From JBKGYG01 sp046546235 (GTDB lineage Bacteria > Bacillota > Clostridia > Lachnospirales > DSM-24629): DNA of 13,667 nt. The notes beneath the pieces were generated by a model. That model was given only the letters and a program-made list of their open reading frames with translations. It did no database searches and was not told the DNA's origin. Shown here piece after piece: positions 7,571 through 13,667 of this stretch. The stretch lies in assembly GCA_046546235.1 (NCBI GenBank), contig JBKGYG010000048.1, positions 1 through 13,667 of the forward strand, read 5' to 3'. The first letter of the stretch is position 1. Every line of letters begins with the position of its first letter. A program made the position numbers and the translations under genes.

Positions 7571-8369
7571 ATGCTTTATTAAATCTTGATTTATTTAATA
7601 ATTGTCTAGTAATATGAATCAATAATGCTAATACATAAGCATCAAAGAATATCTCAACTATCTTTCCTAGTAGTCTTGGTATCAAAAATAGTATAAATGA
7701 TTTATTTGATAAAGTAGAAACAGTTGATATAAGTATTTGGGTGTTGATTGTTGTAAAAAGTATTCCTGAAATAGCAAGAGCTATAAATAGTTTGAAAAAG
7801 TATTCGTTAATAGCTTTATGAGTAACTTTATCTAATATCCATTTATTTATTATATATAGTATTAAACCGATAACCGAACAAATGATGCAATAAATTGTAA
7901 AGTATAGTTGCTGGTCATTGGCAAAGTTTAAAATAAATTCCGCCCAAGACGAAGTTTTAAAATACGTAACATAAATGGTATTTATAATGCCAAAAACACC
8001 TATTAATATTGTTGCTATTAAATAAATTCGTTCCAAGACCTTATTAGAAACATGTTTAAATTTTTGCCATAATAGGGCAAATAGTAGAACATTAAAAAAG
8101 GCAGAAATTGTTAAATGAGGTATATAAAACACAAAAGTTTTGTTTGCTAAAAAATATCCTATTACATCAATTAAAGCTCCACTAATACCTCCTATAATTG
8201 GGCCAAAAAAGATAGCAGGTAGTTTTTCAAAGGGGCCAAAGAAGTCAAATCTTAAAATAGGAACTCCACCAATAGGTATGTAAAAAGTTGCAAATTTTAG
8301 CATTACAGAGATGGCAATCATTAAGCCAGTAAATACAAGTGAAAAAGTTGTTAAATTATTTTTTTTCAT
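7569..8369 (-). CDS. folT: ECF transporter substrate-binding (S) component, FolT-like folate transporter
   Basis: Membrane subunit that binds folate and works with the shared ECF module (EcfA, EcfA', EcfT, encoded elsewhere) to import it. Start set at 8369 because GGAGG lies seven bases upstream on the minus strand and MKKNN precedes the first transmembrane helix. Hydrophobic segments fall at about 8-30, 50-74, 85-103, 113-137, 154-176, 190-214 and 233-254. The FolT-type sequence LRFDFFGPFEKLPAIFFGP followed by GGISGALIDVIGYFL (39-74) and a late PRLLGKI segment (231-237) support the family. Specificity for folate is backed mainly by the THF riboswitch in front of the gene. At 266 residues it is clearly longer than usual FolT (about 170-180); the extra material appears to be a middle segment around 105-190 with two added helices. 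Confidence 0.88.
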   Translation of the reverse strand: MKKNNLTTFSLVFTGLMIAISVMLKFATFYIPIGGVPILRFDFFGPFEKLPAIFFGPIIGGISGALIDVIGYFLANKTFVFYIPHLTISAFFNVLLFALLWQKFKHVSNKVLERIYLIATILIGVFGIINTIYVTYFKTSSWAEFILNFANDQQLYFTIYCIICSVIGLILYIINKWILDKVTHKAINEYFFKLFIALAISGILFTTINTQILISTVSTLSNKSFILFLIPRLLGKIVEIFFDAYVLALLIHITRQLLNKSRFNKA

Positions 8370-8376
8370 TAAAAAT

Positions 8377-8416
8377 CCTCCTTTCATTTTTAACTGTTAT
8401 ACAAAAAGAAAGAAGG
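8377..8416 (-). promoter_or_regulatory. folT ribosome binding site and anti-Shine-Dalgarno hairpin (riboswitch expression platform)
   Basis: On the minus strand, the Shine-Dalgarno GAAAGGAGG (8385-8377) can pair over all nine bases with CCTTCTTTC (8416-8408), with one G-U wobble. The helix continues as TTTTT (8407-8403) with AAAAA (8391-8387) past one bulged base (8386). This long helix would hide the ribosome binding site. The loop contains TATAACAG, complementary to the 3' strand of riboswitch P1, which gives an alternative fold. Confidence 0.65.
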
Positions 8417-8420
8417 TAGT

Positions 8421-8438
8421 TTATACATATATGTATAA
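8421..8438. repeat. Perfect 18-bp palindrome in the folT leader
   Basis: TTATACATATATGTATAA is its own reverse complement. In RNA it forms a seven-pair hairpin with a TATA loop, located between the THF riboswitch and the ribosome binding site. It is probably the apical stem of the alternative leader fold, but it could also be a DNA operator. Confidence 0.6.
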
Positions 8439-8455
8439 TACATTATTCCTTTAAA

Positions 8456-8554
8456 TATAACAGCGGACGCAATATTACACCGCAAACAAAGTTTTTCGTT
8501 TAGAGGCGACATCCCATCCTCTAACACTTAACGCGTAATATTTACTCTGTTACA
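8456..8554 (-). ncRNA. Tetrahydrofolate (THF) riboswitch
   Basis: The minus strand carries the recognisable core of the folT-type THF riboswitch in the right order: GCGTTAAGTGT, then GGGATGTCG, GCGGTG and TCCGC. Outer stem P1 is TGTAACAG (8554-8547) pairing with CTGTTATA (8463-8456), eight pairs with one wobble. The arm TTAGAGG pairs with CCTCTAA around the GGGATGTCG segment, and AATATTACGC pairs back with GCGGTGTAATATT. It lies 87 nt upstream of a FolT-like transporter gene, the classical context. Ligand binding is expected to lower expression. Confidence 0.93.
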
Positions 8555-8561
8555 ATTACAC

Positions 8562-8602
8562 AGTATACAAACTAATTATCATTTTGTAAAGTATTTTGTC
8601 AA
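8562..8602 (-). promoter_or_regulatory. Overlapping candidate promoters of folT
   Basis: On the minus strand, TTGACA (8602-8597), a 16-bp spacer and GATAAT (8580-8575) form one candidate. TTTACA (8590-8585), 17 bp and TATACT (8567-8562) form a second. Starts would lie near 8568 or 8555, just ahead of the P1 stem of the THF riboswitch, so either places the whole riboswitch in the mRNA. Confidence 0.6.
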
Positions 8603-8677
8603 AAAATATTCACTATATAAGAATTGGTTATAAATGACTAACGAAATAAAAAAATTATTTTTAAGCTATTAAACTTA

Positions 8678-8686
8678 TGTTATAGT
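8678..8686 (+). promoter_or_regulatory. Candidate extended -10 promoter for folC
   Basis: TGT followed by TATAGT is an extended -10 element about 150 bp before folC, in the 445-bp gap between the divergent folT and folC. No convincing -35 hexamer is visible upstream. Weak call, based on position and the -10 element only. Confidence 0.3.
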
Positions 8687-8776
8687 AAGGTAAGATAGAT
8701 AAGGAAGAGGTTCCTAATGATTTTTTATTAATTTGGATTGTACAAGTTTAATTAACTAAGAGTATTCAATCAGTTG

Positions 8777-8824
8777 GGACAAATCTGCGAACGTGGCGAA
8801 GCCACTTTTGTCCTTTAGAAAGGA
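8777..8824 (+). promoter_or_regulatory. Structured leader hairpin directly upstream of folC
   Basis: GGACAAA (8777-8783) pairs with TTTGTCC (8807-8813). Inside, GTGGC (8793-8797) pairs with GCCAC (8801-8805) around GAA. The nine bases TCTGCGAAC (8784-8792) are left unpaired on one side, opposite a single T. Immediately after, TCCTT (8811-8815) can instead pair with AAGGA (8820-8824), the folC Shine-Dalgarno, so the two folds compete. There is no T run, so it is not a terminator. I do not recognise it as a known riboswitch class. Confidence 0.45.
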
Positions 8825-8832
8825 TCAAATAA

Positions 8833-10125
8833 ATGGATTATAAGACTTCTATAAAATACCTTGATGCAGTTGCAAAGACAGGATCAAGACCAGGTTTAGA
8901 TAGCATAAATAGACTTTTAGAAGAATTGCAATACCCACAAGATGATTTGCAAGTTATTCATATAGCAGGAACTAATGGCAAAGGTTCAACTTGTGCCATG
9001 TTAAATAGTATATTAGTATCTAGTGGTTACAAAGTTGGATTGTTTATGTCGCCTTATATTTTTAGATATAATGAAACAATAAAAGTTAACAATAATGTTA
9101 TTGATGATAAGGTTTTTTCTGGTTATGTGTCTTTAATAAAGGAAAAATGTGATAAAATAGTTAATAAAGGATATGATCATCCTACAATATTTGAGATAAT
9201 AACAGCTATAGCATTAAATTATTTTTCAAAGGAAAATGTAGATTATGTTATATTGGAAGTAGGTTTAGGTGGTAAATATGACGCTACAAATGTAATTAAA
9301 CAACCTTTGCTTTCGATTATTACTTCCATTGGATTAGATCATACTGAGTTTTTAGGAAATACATATAAGGAAATAGCAACACACAAAGGTGGAATTATAA
9401 AGAAGAATAGACCTGTTGTAATATCAAAAAATAATGAAGAAGTAATAGATACATTAATAAAAATATCTGCTGAAAAAAAAGCTCCTCTTTATATGGTTGA
9501 TAAAGAAAAGATAGAAGTTGTTACGGAAAATGATACAATAAAAGAAACAAAAATCAGTGTATTAGCTGATAGTTTCACATATAAATCTTTATTTTTTTCA
9601 ATGAAAGGGGAACATCAACTAGACAATTTAAAAACTGTTTTATTAGCAGTAAACGTTCTTAAGAACTTTATGAAGATATCTGAAGTAGCAGTTAGGGAAG
9701 GTTTATTAAATTCCTTTGTGCCTTGTAGAGCAGAAATTATTAATAAAGGAACCCCTTTTTTATTAGATGGTGCACATAACAAAGAAGCAATTAAAAAGTT
9801 TTGTGATATTTTATTAAGTTATTTTAAAGATAATAAAAAGATATTAGTTTTTGGGGTGCTAAAAGACAAACCATATATAGATATGTTTAATATTATAAAG
9901 AACTATGTTGATGAGATTATCATTACTGAACCTATTAGTGAACGTTCTCTTAAATGTAATGATTGGAAGAAAGAAAAAATAAATTTAGAAAAAATTACTT
10001 ATATTAATAATTATAAAAAAGCTATAAACCGTGCTATCCTAAAAGCTGATAAGAATACTATTATTGCTTGTGTTGGATCCTTTTATTTAGTTTATCCAGT
10101 TAGGGAATATATTAGCCATATATAG
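8833..10125 (+). CDS. folC: Folylpolyglutamate synthase (possibly also dihydrofolate synthase)
   Basis: Mur-ligase-family enzyme that adds gamma-linked glutamates to folates, retaining them in the cell; many bacterial versions also make dihydrofolate from dihydropteroate. AAAGGA (8819-8824) lies eight bases before the start. The 430 residues are full length. P-loop GTNGKGS is at 46-52, followed by EVGLGGKYDATN (142-153), GLDHTEFLGNT (167-177), Lys185 in HKGGIIK (the position usually carbamylated) and DGAHN (312-316). It is divergent from the folT gene and followed 63 bp downstream, on the same strand, by two genes for gamma-glutamylcysteine and glutathione synthesis, probably co-transcribed. 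A hairpin leader directly before the start may regulate its translation. No folP or folE is nearby, so a role in polyglutamylating imported folate is at least as likely as de novo synthesis. Confidence 0.95.
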   Translation: MDYKTSIKYLDAVAKTGSRPGLDSINRLLEELQYPQDDLQVIHIAGTNGKGSTCAMLNSILVSSGYKVGLFMSPYIFRYNETIKVNNNVIDDKVFSGYVSLIKEKCDKIVNKGYDHPTIFEIITAIALNYFSKENVDYVILEVGLGGKYDATNVIKQPLLSIITSIGLDHTEFLGNTYKEIATHKGGIIKKNRPVVISKNNEEVIDTLIKISAEKKAPLYMVDKEKIEVVTENDTIKETKISVLADSFTYKSLFFSMKGEHQLDNLKTVLLAVNVLKNFMKISEVAVREGLLNSFVPCRAEIINKGTPFLLDGAHNKEAIKKFCDILLSYFKDNKKILVFGVLKDKPYIDMFNIIKNYVDEIIITEPISERSLKCNDWKKEKINLEKITYINNYKKAINRAILKADKNTIIACVGSFYLVYPVREYISHI

Positions 10126-10188
10126 AAAGTTAATGCTTGTTAAAATAATAAAACTTTTATAGAAAAGGACATAATAATGGAGGGAATT

Positions 10189-11640
10189 ATGAATTGCAGG
10201 TTTTTAAAGTTTTTAGATTTGTTTTCTGATTTAGAGGAAAGTAAGTTGTTATTAGAAGGTAAATGGGGATTGGAAAAAGAATCTATCAGGATTACTAAAA
10301 AGGGTGATATTGCATTAACAAGACATCCTTCTGATTTTGGTGATAAGTTAAATAACCCTTTTGTTACTACTGATTTTTCAGAAAGTCAATTAGAATTGGT
10401 TACACCACCATTTAATTCTGTAGAAAAAACATACAATCATCTCAAGAAAACTCAAACTAAAGTGGAAAAAGTAATAGGAGAAGAATTGTTATGGCCTCTT
10501 AGTATGCCACCAAGACTTCCAGAAGAAGATAAGATTCCTATTGCAAAGTTCAATGATAGTAAAGAAGGTAAAATTAATGAATTATATAGAAAAGGCTTAG
10601 CATTTCGATATGGCAAAAAAATGCAAATGATTTCAGGGTTGCATTATAATTTTTCTTTAAGTGATAATATGATTAATTTTTTATATGAGAAGATTAATGA
10701 TGGAAAAGAAAAAAAGAATTTTATTAATGAAGTTTATTTTTCCATAATCAAAAATTATATGAGATATCAATGGTTGTTAATATACCTTTTTGGAGCATCA
10801 CCAGTTGCTCATTCTAGTTATGATTCAGTTATTAATAGCCAATTTAATAAAATTGTTAAATATTGCCCGAAGTGTTGTAATGTGGTCGAAAAGTATAAAT
10901 ATTACGCAACATCTTTAAGAGTAAGTCGTTTTGGATATTATAACGAAATAAATAATGAGTATAAAATATTATTTAATAGTTTAGATGAATATATTTTCAA
11001 GATACGAAAACTATTATCAATTAAAAGCAAGAAATATATGAAGTTAGGAAGAAGTTATAATAAACCAGTGCAATTAAATGATAATATTCTTCAAAAAGAA
11101 AGTGAATATTATTCATCAATAAGGCCTAAGCAGATTGCTAAAAACAATGAAACACAATTAGATGCTTTAGAAAAGAGGGGAGTTAAATATTTAGAGGCAA
11201 GGATTTTTGACTTAAATCCCTTTGAGAAAGTAGGTATTAGTATTGAACAATTATATTTTATACAGGTATTTATGTTATTCTGTTTATTTGAGGATAGTGA
11301 ACAAATAACAAAATCTGAAATGAGTATAATTAATAATAATCATAATCTTGTTTCCTTATGTGGAAGAAAACCAAATGTAAGTATTTATAAGTATGATAAT
11401 CAAAAATATTTATTAAGTGATTGGTCAAAAGAGGTATTTGAAAAGCTTAGATTAATCGCTTCCATAATGGATCAAAATAATTTGTCTCAAAAATATAAGA
11501 AAAGTGTTGAAAAGGAATTTGAAAAAATATTAAATCCGAAGTTGTTGCCATCATCTATTATTTTTAATAAAATTGAAGATAATAATGAAAGTTATTTGGA
11601 TTTCGGTATAAAAAGGTGTAAATTAAACAGTATTCTATAA
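10189..11640 (+). CDS. gshA: Glutamate-cysteine ligase (gamma-glutamylcysteine synthetase, E. coli GshA / GshF N-terminal type)
   Basis: ATP-dependent first step of glutathione synthesis, joining glutamate through its gamma-carboxyl to cysteine. Matches to the GshA/GshF family, in order: GKWGLEKESIRI (24-35), HPSDFG, TTDFSESQLELVTPP, LWPLSMPPRLPEED, YRKGLAFRYG, MQMISGLHYNFSL, and YQWLLIYLFGASPV. Start is uncertain: ATG 10189 has GGAGGG four bases upstream, while ATG 10177 has AAGGA seven bases upstream and would add only MEGI. I prefer 10189 for its stronger ribosome binding site (483 residues). The protein ends near FGIKRCKLNSIL, the point where in bifunctional GshF the chain continues into the ATP-grasp domain; here that domain is a separate gene 46 bp downstream. 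It follows folC on the same strand. Confidence 0.93.
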   Translation: MNCRFLKFLDLFSDLEESKLLLEGKWGLEKESIRITKKGDIALTRHPSDFGDKLNNPFVTTDFSESQLELVTPPFNSVEKTYNHLKKTQTKVEKVIGEELLWPLSMPPRLPEEDKIPIAKFNDSKEGKINELYRKGLAFRYGKKMQMISGLHYNFSLSDNMINFLYEKINDGKEKKNFINEVYFSIIKNYMRYQWLLIYLFGASPVAHSSYDSVINSQFNKIVKYCPKCCNVVEKYKYYATSLRVSRFGYYNEINNEYKILFNSLDEYIFKIRKLLSIKSKKYMKLGRSYNKPVQLNDNILQKESEYYSSIRPKQIAKNNETQLDALEKRGVKYLEARIFDLNPFEKVGISIEQLYFIQVFMLFCLFEDSEQITKSEMSIINNNHNLVSLCGRKPNVSIYKYDNQKYLLSDWSKEVFEKLRLIASIMDQNNLSQKYKKSVEKEFEKILNPKLLPSSIIFNKIEDNNESYLDFGIKRCKLNSIL

Positions 11641-11686
11641 TTATGGATTTGTTTATGTAATACAAGATAGGAGAGATATAATAGTA

Positions 11687-12676
11687 ATGATATTAGAAGG
11701 TTATAAGAGTTTAGAATTATCAACCCAGATACTTATTAAAGAAGCTTTTTCAAGAAGATTCAAGGTAGAGGTTCTTGATTGGCAAGATAATTTTATCAGA
11801 ATACAAAAAGGAAACAAAATTGAATATATAAAGCAAGCTACAAGAACTTCAGCAGATAGTTATATTGCACCATTGATTATGGAGAATAAAGAAGTTACAA
11901 AGAAAGTCTTAGATGAAAATGGAATAAATGTTCCTAAAGGATTTACTATTCAAAGTGAAGAAGAGGCTGAAGATAAATTTGATAAAGTGTCAGGTAAAGA
12001 TATCGTAATTAAACCTAAATCAACTAATTATGGTAAAGGGGTAGTTATGTTAATAAATGCTACAAGACAAGAGTATGTTAATGCTGTAAAATATGCTTTG
12101 CAATATGATAAATATGTATTAGTTGAAGAATTTATTAAAGGTAAGGAATATAGATTTTTAGTTATTGGGGATGAAGTTGTTGCAATACTTCATAGAGTTC
12201 CTGCTAATGTAAAAGGGGATGGAGTTCATAGTATTAAAGAATTAGTAGAGGAGAAAAATAAAAATCCTCTACGAGGTAAAGGATATAAAAAACCTTTAGA
12301 GCAGATAACTCTAGGGGATGTTGAAAAAGATTATCTAAGGATGCAGGAGAAAAGTTTTGATTATATTCCTAAGAAAGAAGAAGTCGTTTATCTTAGAGAA
12401 AACTCAAATATTAGCACTGGTGGAGATAGTATTGATTTTACTGATGATATTATAGATGAATATAAAAAAATAGCTGTAGATTCAGCAAAAGTAGTTGGAG
12501 CAAAAATATGTGGAGCAGATATTATTATACAGGATATAAAAGCAATACCTAATGATAATAATTACAGTATTATAGAATTGAATTTTAATCCAGCTATACA
12601 CATTCATGATTTTCCTTATAAAGGTAAGAATAGAGAAGTTGAGAAAAAGATATTAGATCTGCTAGGGTTTGAGTAG
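11687..12676 (+). CDS. gshB: Glutathione synthetase, stand-alone GshF-type ATP-grasp protein
   Basis: Expected to add glycine to gamma-glutamylcysteine using ATP. It resembles the C-terminal half of bifunctional GshF, not the classical GshB: the opening GYKSLELSTQILIKEA and the segment SADSYIAPLIMENKEVTKKV (55-74) are GshF hallmarks. ATP-grasp features are Lys109 in VIKPKSTNYGKGV (107-119) with its glycine-rich loop, VEEFIKGKEYRFLVIGDEV (146-164), HRVPANVKGDG (169-179) and the Mg-binding ELNFNP (297-302). The 329 residues are a complete domain. AGGAG lies 13 bases before the ATG, a longish spacing. The reading frame stays open upstream to 11627, overlapping the end of gshA, so fission of an ancestral fusion is possible. 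Cyanophycin synthetase has a similar ATP-grasp domain, but the gshA partner argues for glutathione. Confidence 0.88.
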   Translation: MILEGYKSLELSTQILIKEAFSRRFKVEVLDWQDNFIRIQKGNKIEYIKQATRTSADSYIAPLIMENKEVTKKVLDENGINVPKGFTIQSEEEAEDKFDKVSGKDIVIKPKSTNYGKGVVMLINATRQEYVNAVKYALQYDKYVLVEEFIKGKEYRFLVIGDEVVAILHRVPANVKGDGVHSIKELVEEKNKNPLRGKGYKKPLEQITLGDVEKDYLRMQEKSFDYIPKKEEVVYLRENSNISTGGDSIDFTDDIIDEYKKIAVDSAKVVGAKICGADIIIQDIKAIPNDNNYSIIELNFNPAIHIHDFPYKGKNREVEKKILDLLGFE

Positions 12677-12684
12677 CTTTTCGT

Positions 12685-12712
12685 ATGGGCGTATCACGAT
12701 GCGCCCATTTTT
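12685..12712 (+). terminator. Strong terminator after the glutathione genes
   Basis: ATGGGCGTAT (12685-12694) pairs with ATGCGCCCAT (12699-12708), ten pairs with one wobble and a CACG loop, followed by T at 12708-12712. It starts 9 bp after the stop codon and closes the folC-gshA-gshB unit. Confidence 0.92.
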
Positions 12713-12741
12713 AATTGGTTAGGTATTTTTATTAGGATTAC

Positions 12742-12770
12742 TTGAAATTAAATGGAGTTTTCATTAAAAT
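12742..12770 (+). promoter_or_regulatory. Candidate promoter overlapped by an inverted repeat
   Basis: TTGAAA (12742-12747), 17 bp, then TAAAAT (12765-12770). The inverted repeat CTTGAA (12741-12746) / TTCAAG (12770-12775) brackets it, with AATG/CATT inside. Transcription from about 12777 would run straight into the hairpin at 12793-12834. Confidence 0.4.
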
Positions 12771-12792
12771 TCAAGTTAATGGGTTTTCTTAC

Positions 12793-12834
12793 AAAAAGCA
12801 CTACAACTTAGGAAAAGAGTTGGAGTGTTTTTTT
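12793..12834 (+). terminator. Intrinsic terminator or attenuator upstream of the M50 protease gene
   Basis: AAAAAGCACT (12793-12802) and CAACT (12804-12808) pair with AGTTG (12818-12822) and AGTGTTTTTT (12824-12833), with one A-G mismatch and one G-T pair. The loop is TAGGAAAAG, and the run of seven T is at 12828-12834. It is a clear second terminator, distinct from the one closing gshB. Confidence 0.75.
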
Positions 12835-12870
12835 GTAATGCAAATTTATAATAAAAGTTTTATTAATATA

Positions 12871-12899
12871 TTTAAAATTATTTGTTTTTTTATTATAAT
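12871..12899 (+). promoter_or_regulatory. Candidate promoter of the M50 protease gene
   Basis: TTTAAA (12871-12876), 17 bp, then a perfect TATAAT (12894-12899), 40 bp before the gene start and downstream of the hairpin terminator. This gives a short leader ending in the GAGGAAAGG ribosome binding site. Confidence 0.5.
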
Positions 12900-12938
12900 G
12901 GTTTTAGTGGCAAAAAATAGTCGAGAGGAAAGGTAGTT

Positions 12939-13667
12939 ATGAAAGAAAAATATTTTAAAAAGGTTAAAAAAATAGGATTAAGATTAATTCCTTATATTAT
13001 AGGTGTTATTTTAGGTTTGTTTGTTATACAGTTTGATTTTCTAGAGAGTATTACATCAGATTTTAGTTTTTACAAAGTAGTATTATTGATTCTCTCCATT
13101 TTTGGGATGTTTTATTTACATATTATTATGCATGAATTTGGACATTTTTTAGGAGGGTTAATCTCTAAGTTTGATTTTTATGCTTTTAGAATAGGACCTT
13201 TAGTATTTGAAAAGGAAAACAATAAAGTTATATTTAAGATTCAAAATAATATAGCGTATAGTGGGTGTATTATGTTACCTAAGAATAGTGAAAACTTTGA
13301 ACGAAAATTATTGGTTTATTACATAGGTGGAATTGCGATTAATTTTATACTGTCGCTTTTGTTTTTAATTGGGTACATTAGTTTAGGGAGTCCTAGTTTT
13401 TCAAAGACGTTTTTTGTTATAGGTGCAATTATTGGTTTTGCCTTTATTTTAATTAATTCTGTACCATTTAAAAGTCAAGGGATTAAGAATGATGGAGCTA
13501 ATATACTTAGCCTTATTCGCAAGTCGCCAAAAGATTTAGCTGAGATTATGGTTGTTTATATATCTATGCAAGTAACTACTGGTGTTGAACCTAAAGATTT
13601 AGACCCCGTATTCTTGAGAAGAAATAAAAATCTTCCTAAAGATGAGATGCTTGGTATAGGTTTAAAT
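12939..13667 (+). CDS. M50-family (site-2-protease-like) membrane metallopeptidase, 3'-truncated by window edge
   Basis: An open frame of 243 codons running off the right edge, with GAGGAAAGG ending five bases before the ATG. The visible protein has a lysine-rich N-terminus, then hydrophobic segments at about 13-32, 46-64, 125-149 and 157-176. The zinc motif HEFGH is at 65-69 (codons from 13131), at the end of the second segment, and the third ligand is in NDG (184-186, Asp185) after NSVPF. This is the layout of M50 intramembrane or membrane-bound metalloproteases, which cut substrates near or within the membrane. Related proteins occur both in regulated proteolysis and beside peptide-export or bacteriocin genes. 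The neighbours needed to choose lie outside the window, so no substrate is assigned. Confidence 0.85.
   Translation, partial: MKEKYFKKVKKIGLRLIPYIIGVILGLFVIQFDFLESITSDFSFYKVVLLILSIFGMFYLHIIMHEFGHFLGGLISKFDFYAFRIGPLVFEKENNKVIFKIQNNIAYSGCIMLPKNSENFERKLLVYYIGGIAINFILSLLFLIGYISLGSPSFSKTFFVIGAIIGFAFILINSVPFKSQGIKNDGANILSLIRKSPKDLAEIMVVYISMQVTTGVEPKDLDPVFLRRNKNLPKDEMLGIGLN

Noticed and set aside
8701..8731. Mini-frame MIFY with SD-like AAGGAAGAGG and an AGGAA/TTCCT hairpin before six T, in the folC leader
   Set aside because: The frame is only four codons, the stem is five weak pairs and the T run is five bases away; too little to call a leader peptide or attenuator.
8735..8824. T-box or other known riboswitch class for the folC leader
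   Set aside because: I found no T-box sequence (GGTGG-type antiterminator bulge) and no core of the purine, lysine, SAM, c-di-GMP, ZTP or fluoride classes that I could recognise.
12742..12936. 64-codon open frame from a TTG start before the M50 gene
   Set aside because: It has no ribosome binding site, a rare start, a terminator hairpin within it and composition typical of AT-rich spacer; it overlaps two promoter candidates.
1..13667. Mobile element or CRISPR array
   Set aside because: I found no transposase, integrase, direct terminal repeats, tRNA-type attachment site or regularly spaced repeats; topB alone is not evidence of a conjugative element.

Overview
The window is AT-rich chromosomal DNA whose gene families, strong AGGAGG-type ribosome binding sites and T-tailed terminators point to a low-GC Gram-positive bacterium, most likely of the class Clostridia. 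This is inference from gene content; there is no rRNA to prove it. I see no insertion sequence, phage gene, tRNA or CRISPR array. It reads as housekeeping and cofactor DNA in which several units appear to be controlled by structured RNA leaders.

Left part (1-3877): the 3' part of topB (DNA topoisomerase III, cut by the window edge) with its terminator, then a single-gene unit for a membrane AAA+ zinc protease of the FtsH family, also closed by a hairpin.

Coenzyme A block (3931-7570): coaBC, then panB-panC-panD as a tight operon. PanB and PanC make pantoate and pantothenate, PanD supplies the beta-alanine, and CoaBC carries phosphopantothenate on to 4'-phosphopantetheine. panBCD appears to have its own promoter inside the end of coaBC and a leader of about 240 nt. 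That leader can fold into a hairpin with two bulged adenosines (as described for the 'pan' RNA motif), a long antiterminator-like hairpin and a T-tailed terminator that exclude one another. panD and the opposing folT gene converge on one terminator.

Folate block (7569-10125): on the minus strand is a FolT-like substrate-binding subunit of an ECF vitamin transporter. It is preceded by a tetrahydrofolate (THF) riboswitch that matches the known core, and by an expression platform in which the ribosome binding site can be masked by a 9-bp anti-Shine-Dalgarno helix. Transcribed away from it is folC (folylpolyglutamate synthase), with a separate unexplained hairpin leader directly in front of its start. 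Uptake and polyglutamylation of folate therefore sit back to back.

Glutathione block (10189-12712): downstream of folC, on the same strand, are a glutamate-cysteine ligase and a separate ATP-grasp protein. These correspond to the two halves of the bifunctional glutathione synthase GshF, encoded here as two adjacent genes. A strong terminator follows.

Right edge (12713-13667): a promoter-hairpin-promoter arrangement precedes an M50-family membrane metalloprotease gene that runs off the window.

The most notable signals are the THF riboswitch with its two-state ribosome-binding-site switch, the panB attenuator, the folC leader hairpin, the split GshF and the enlarged FolT.
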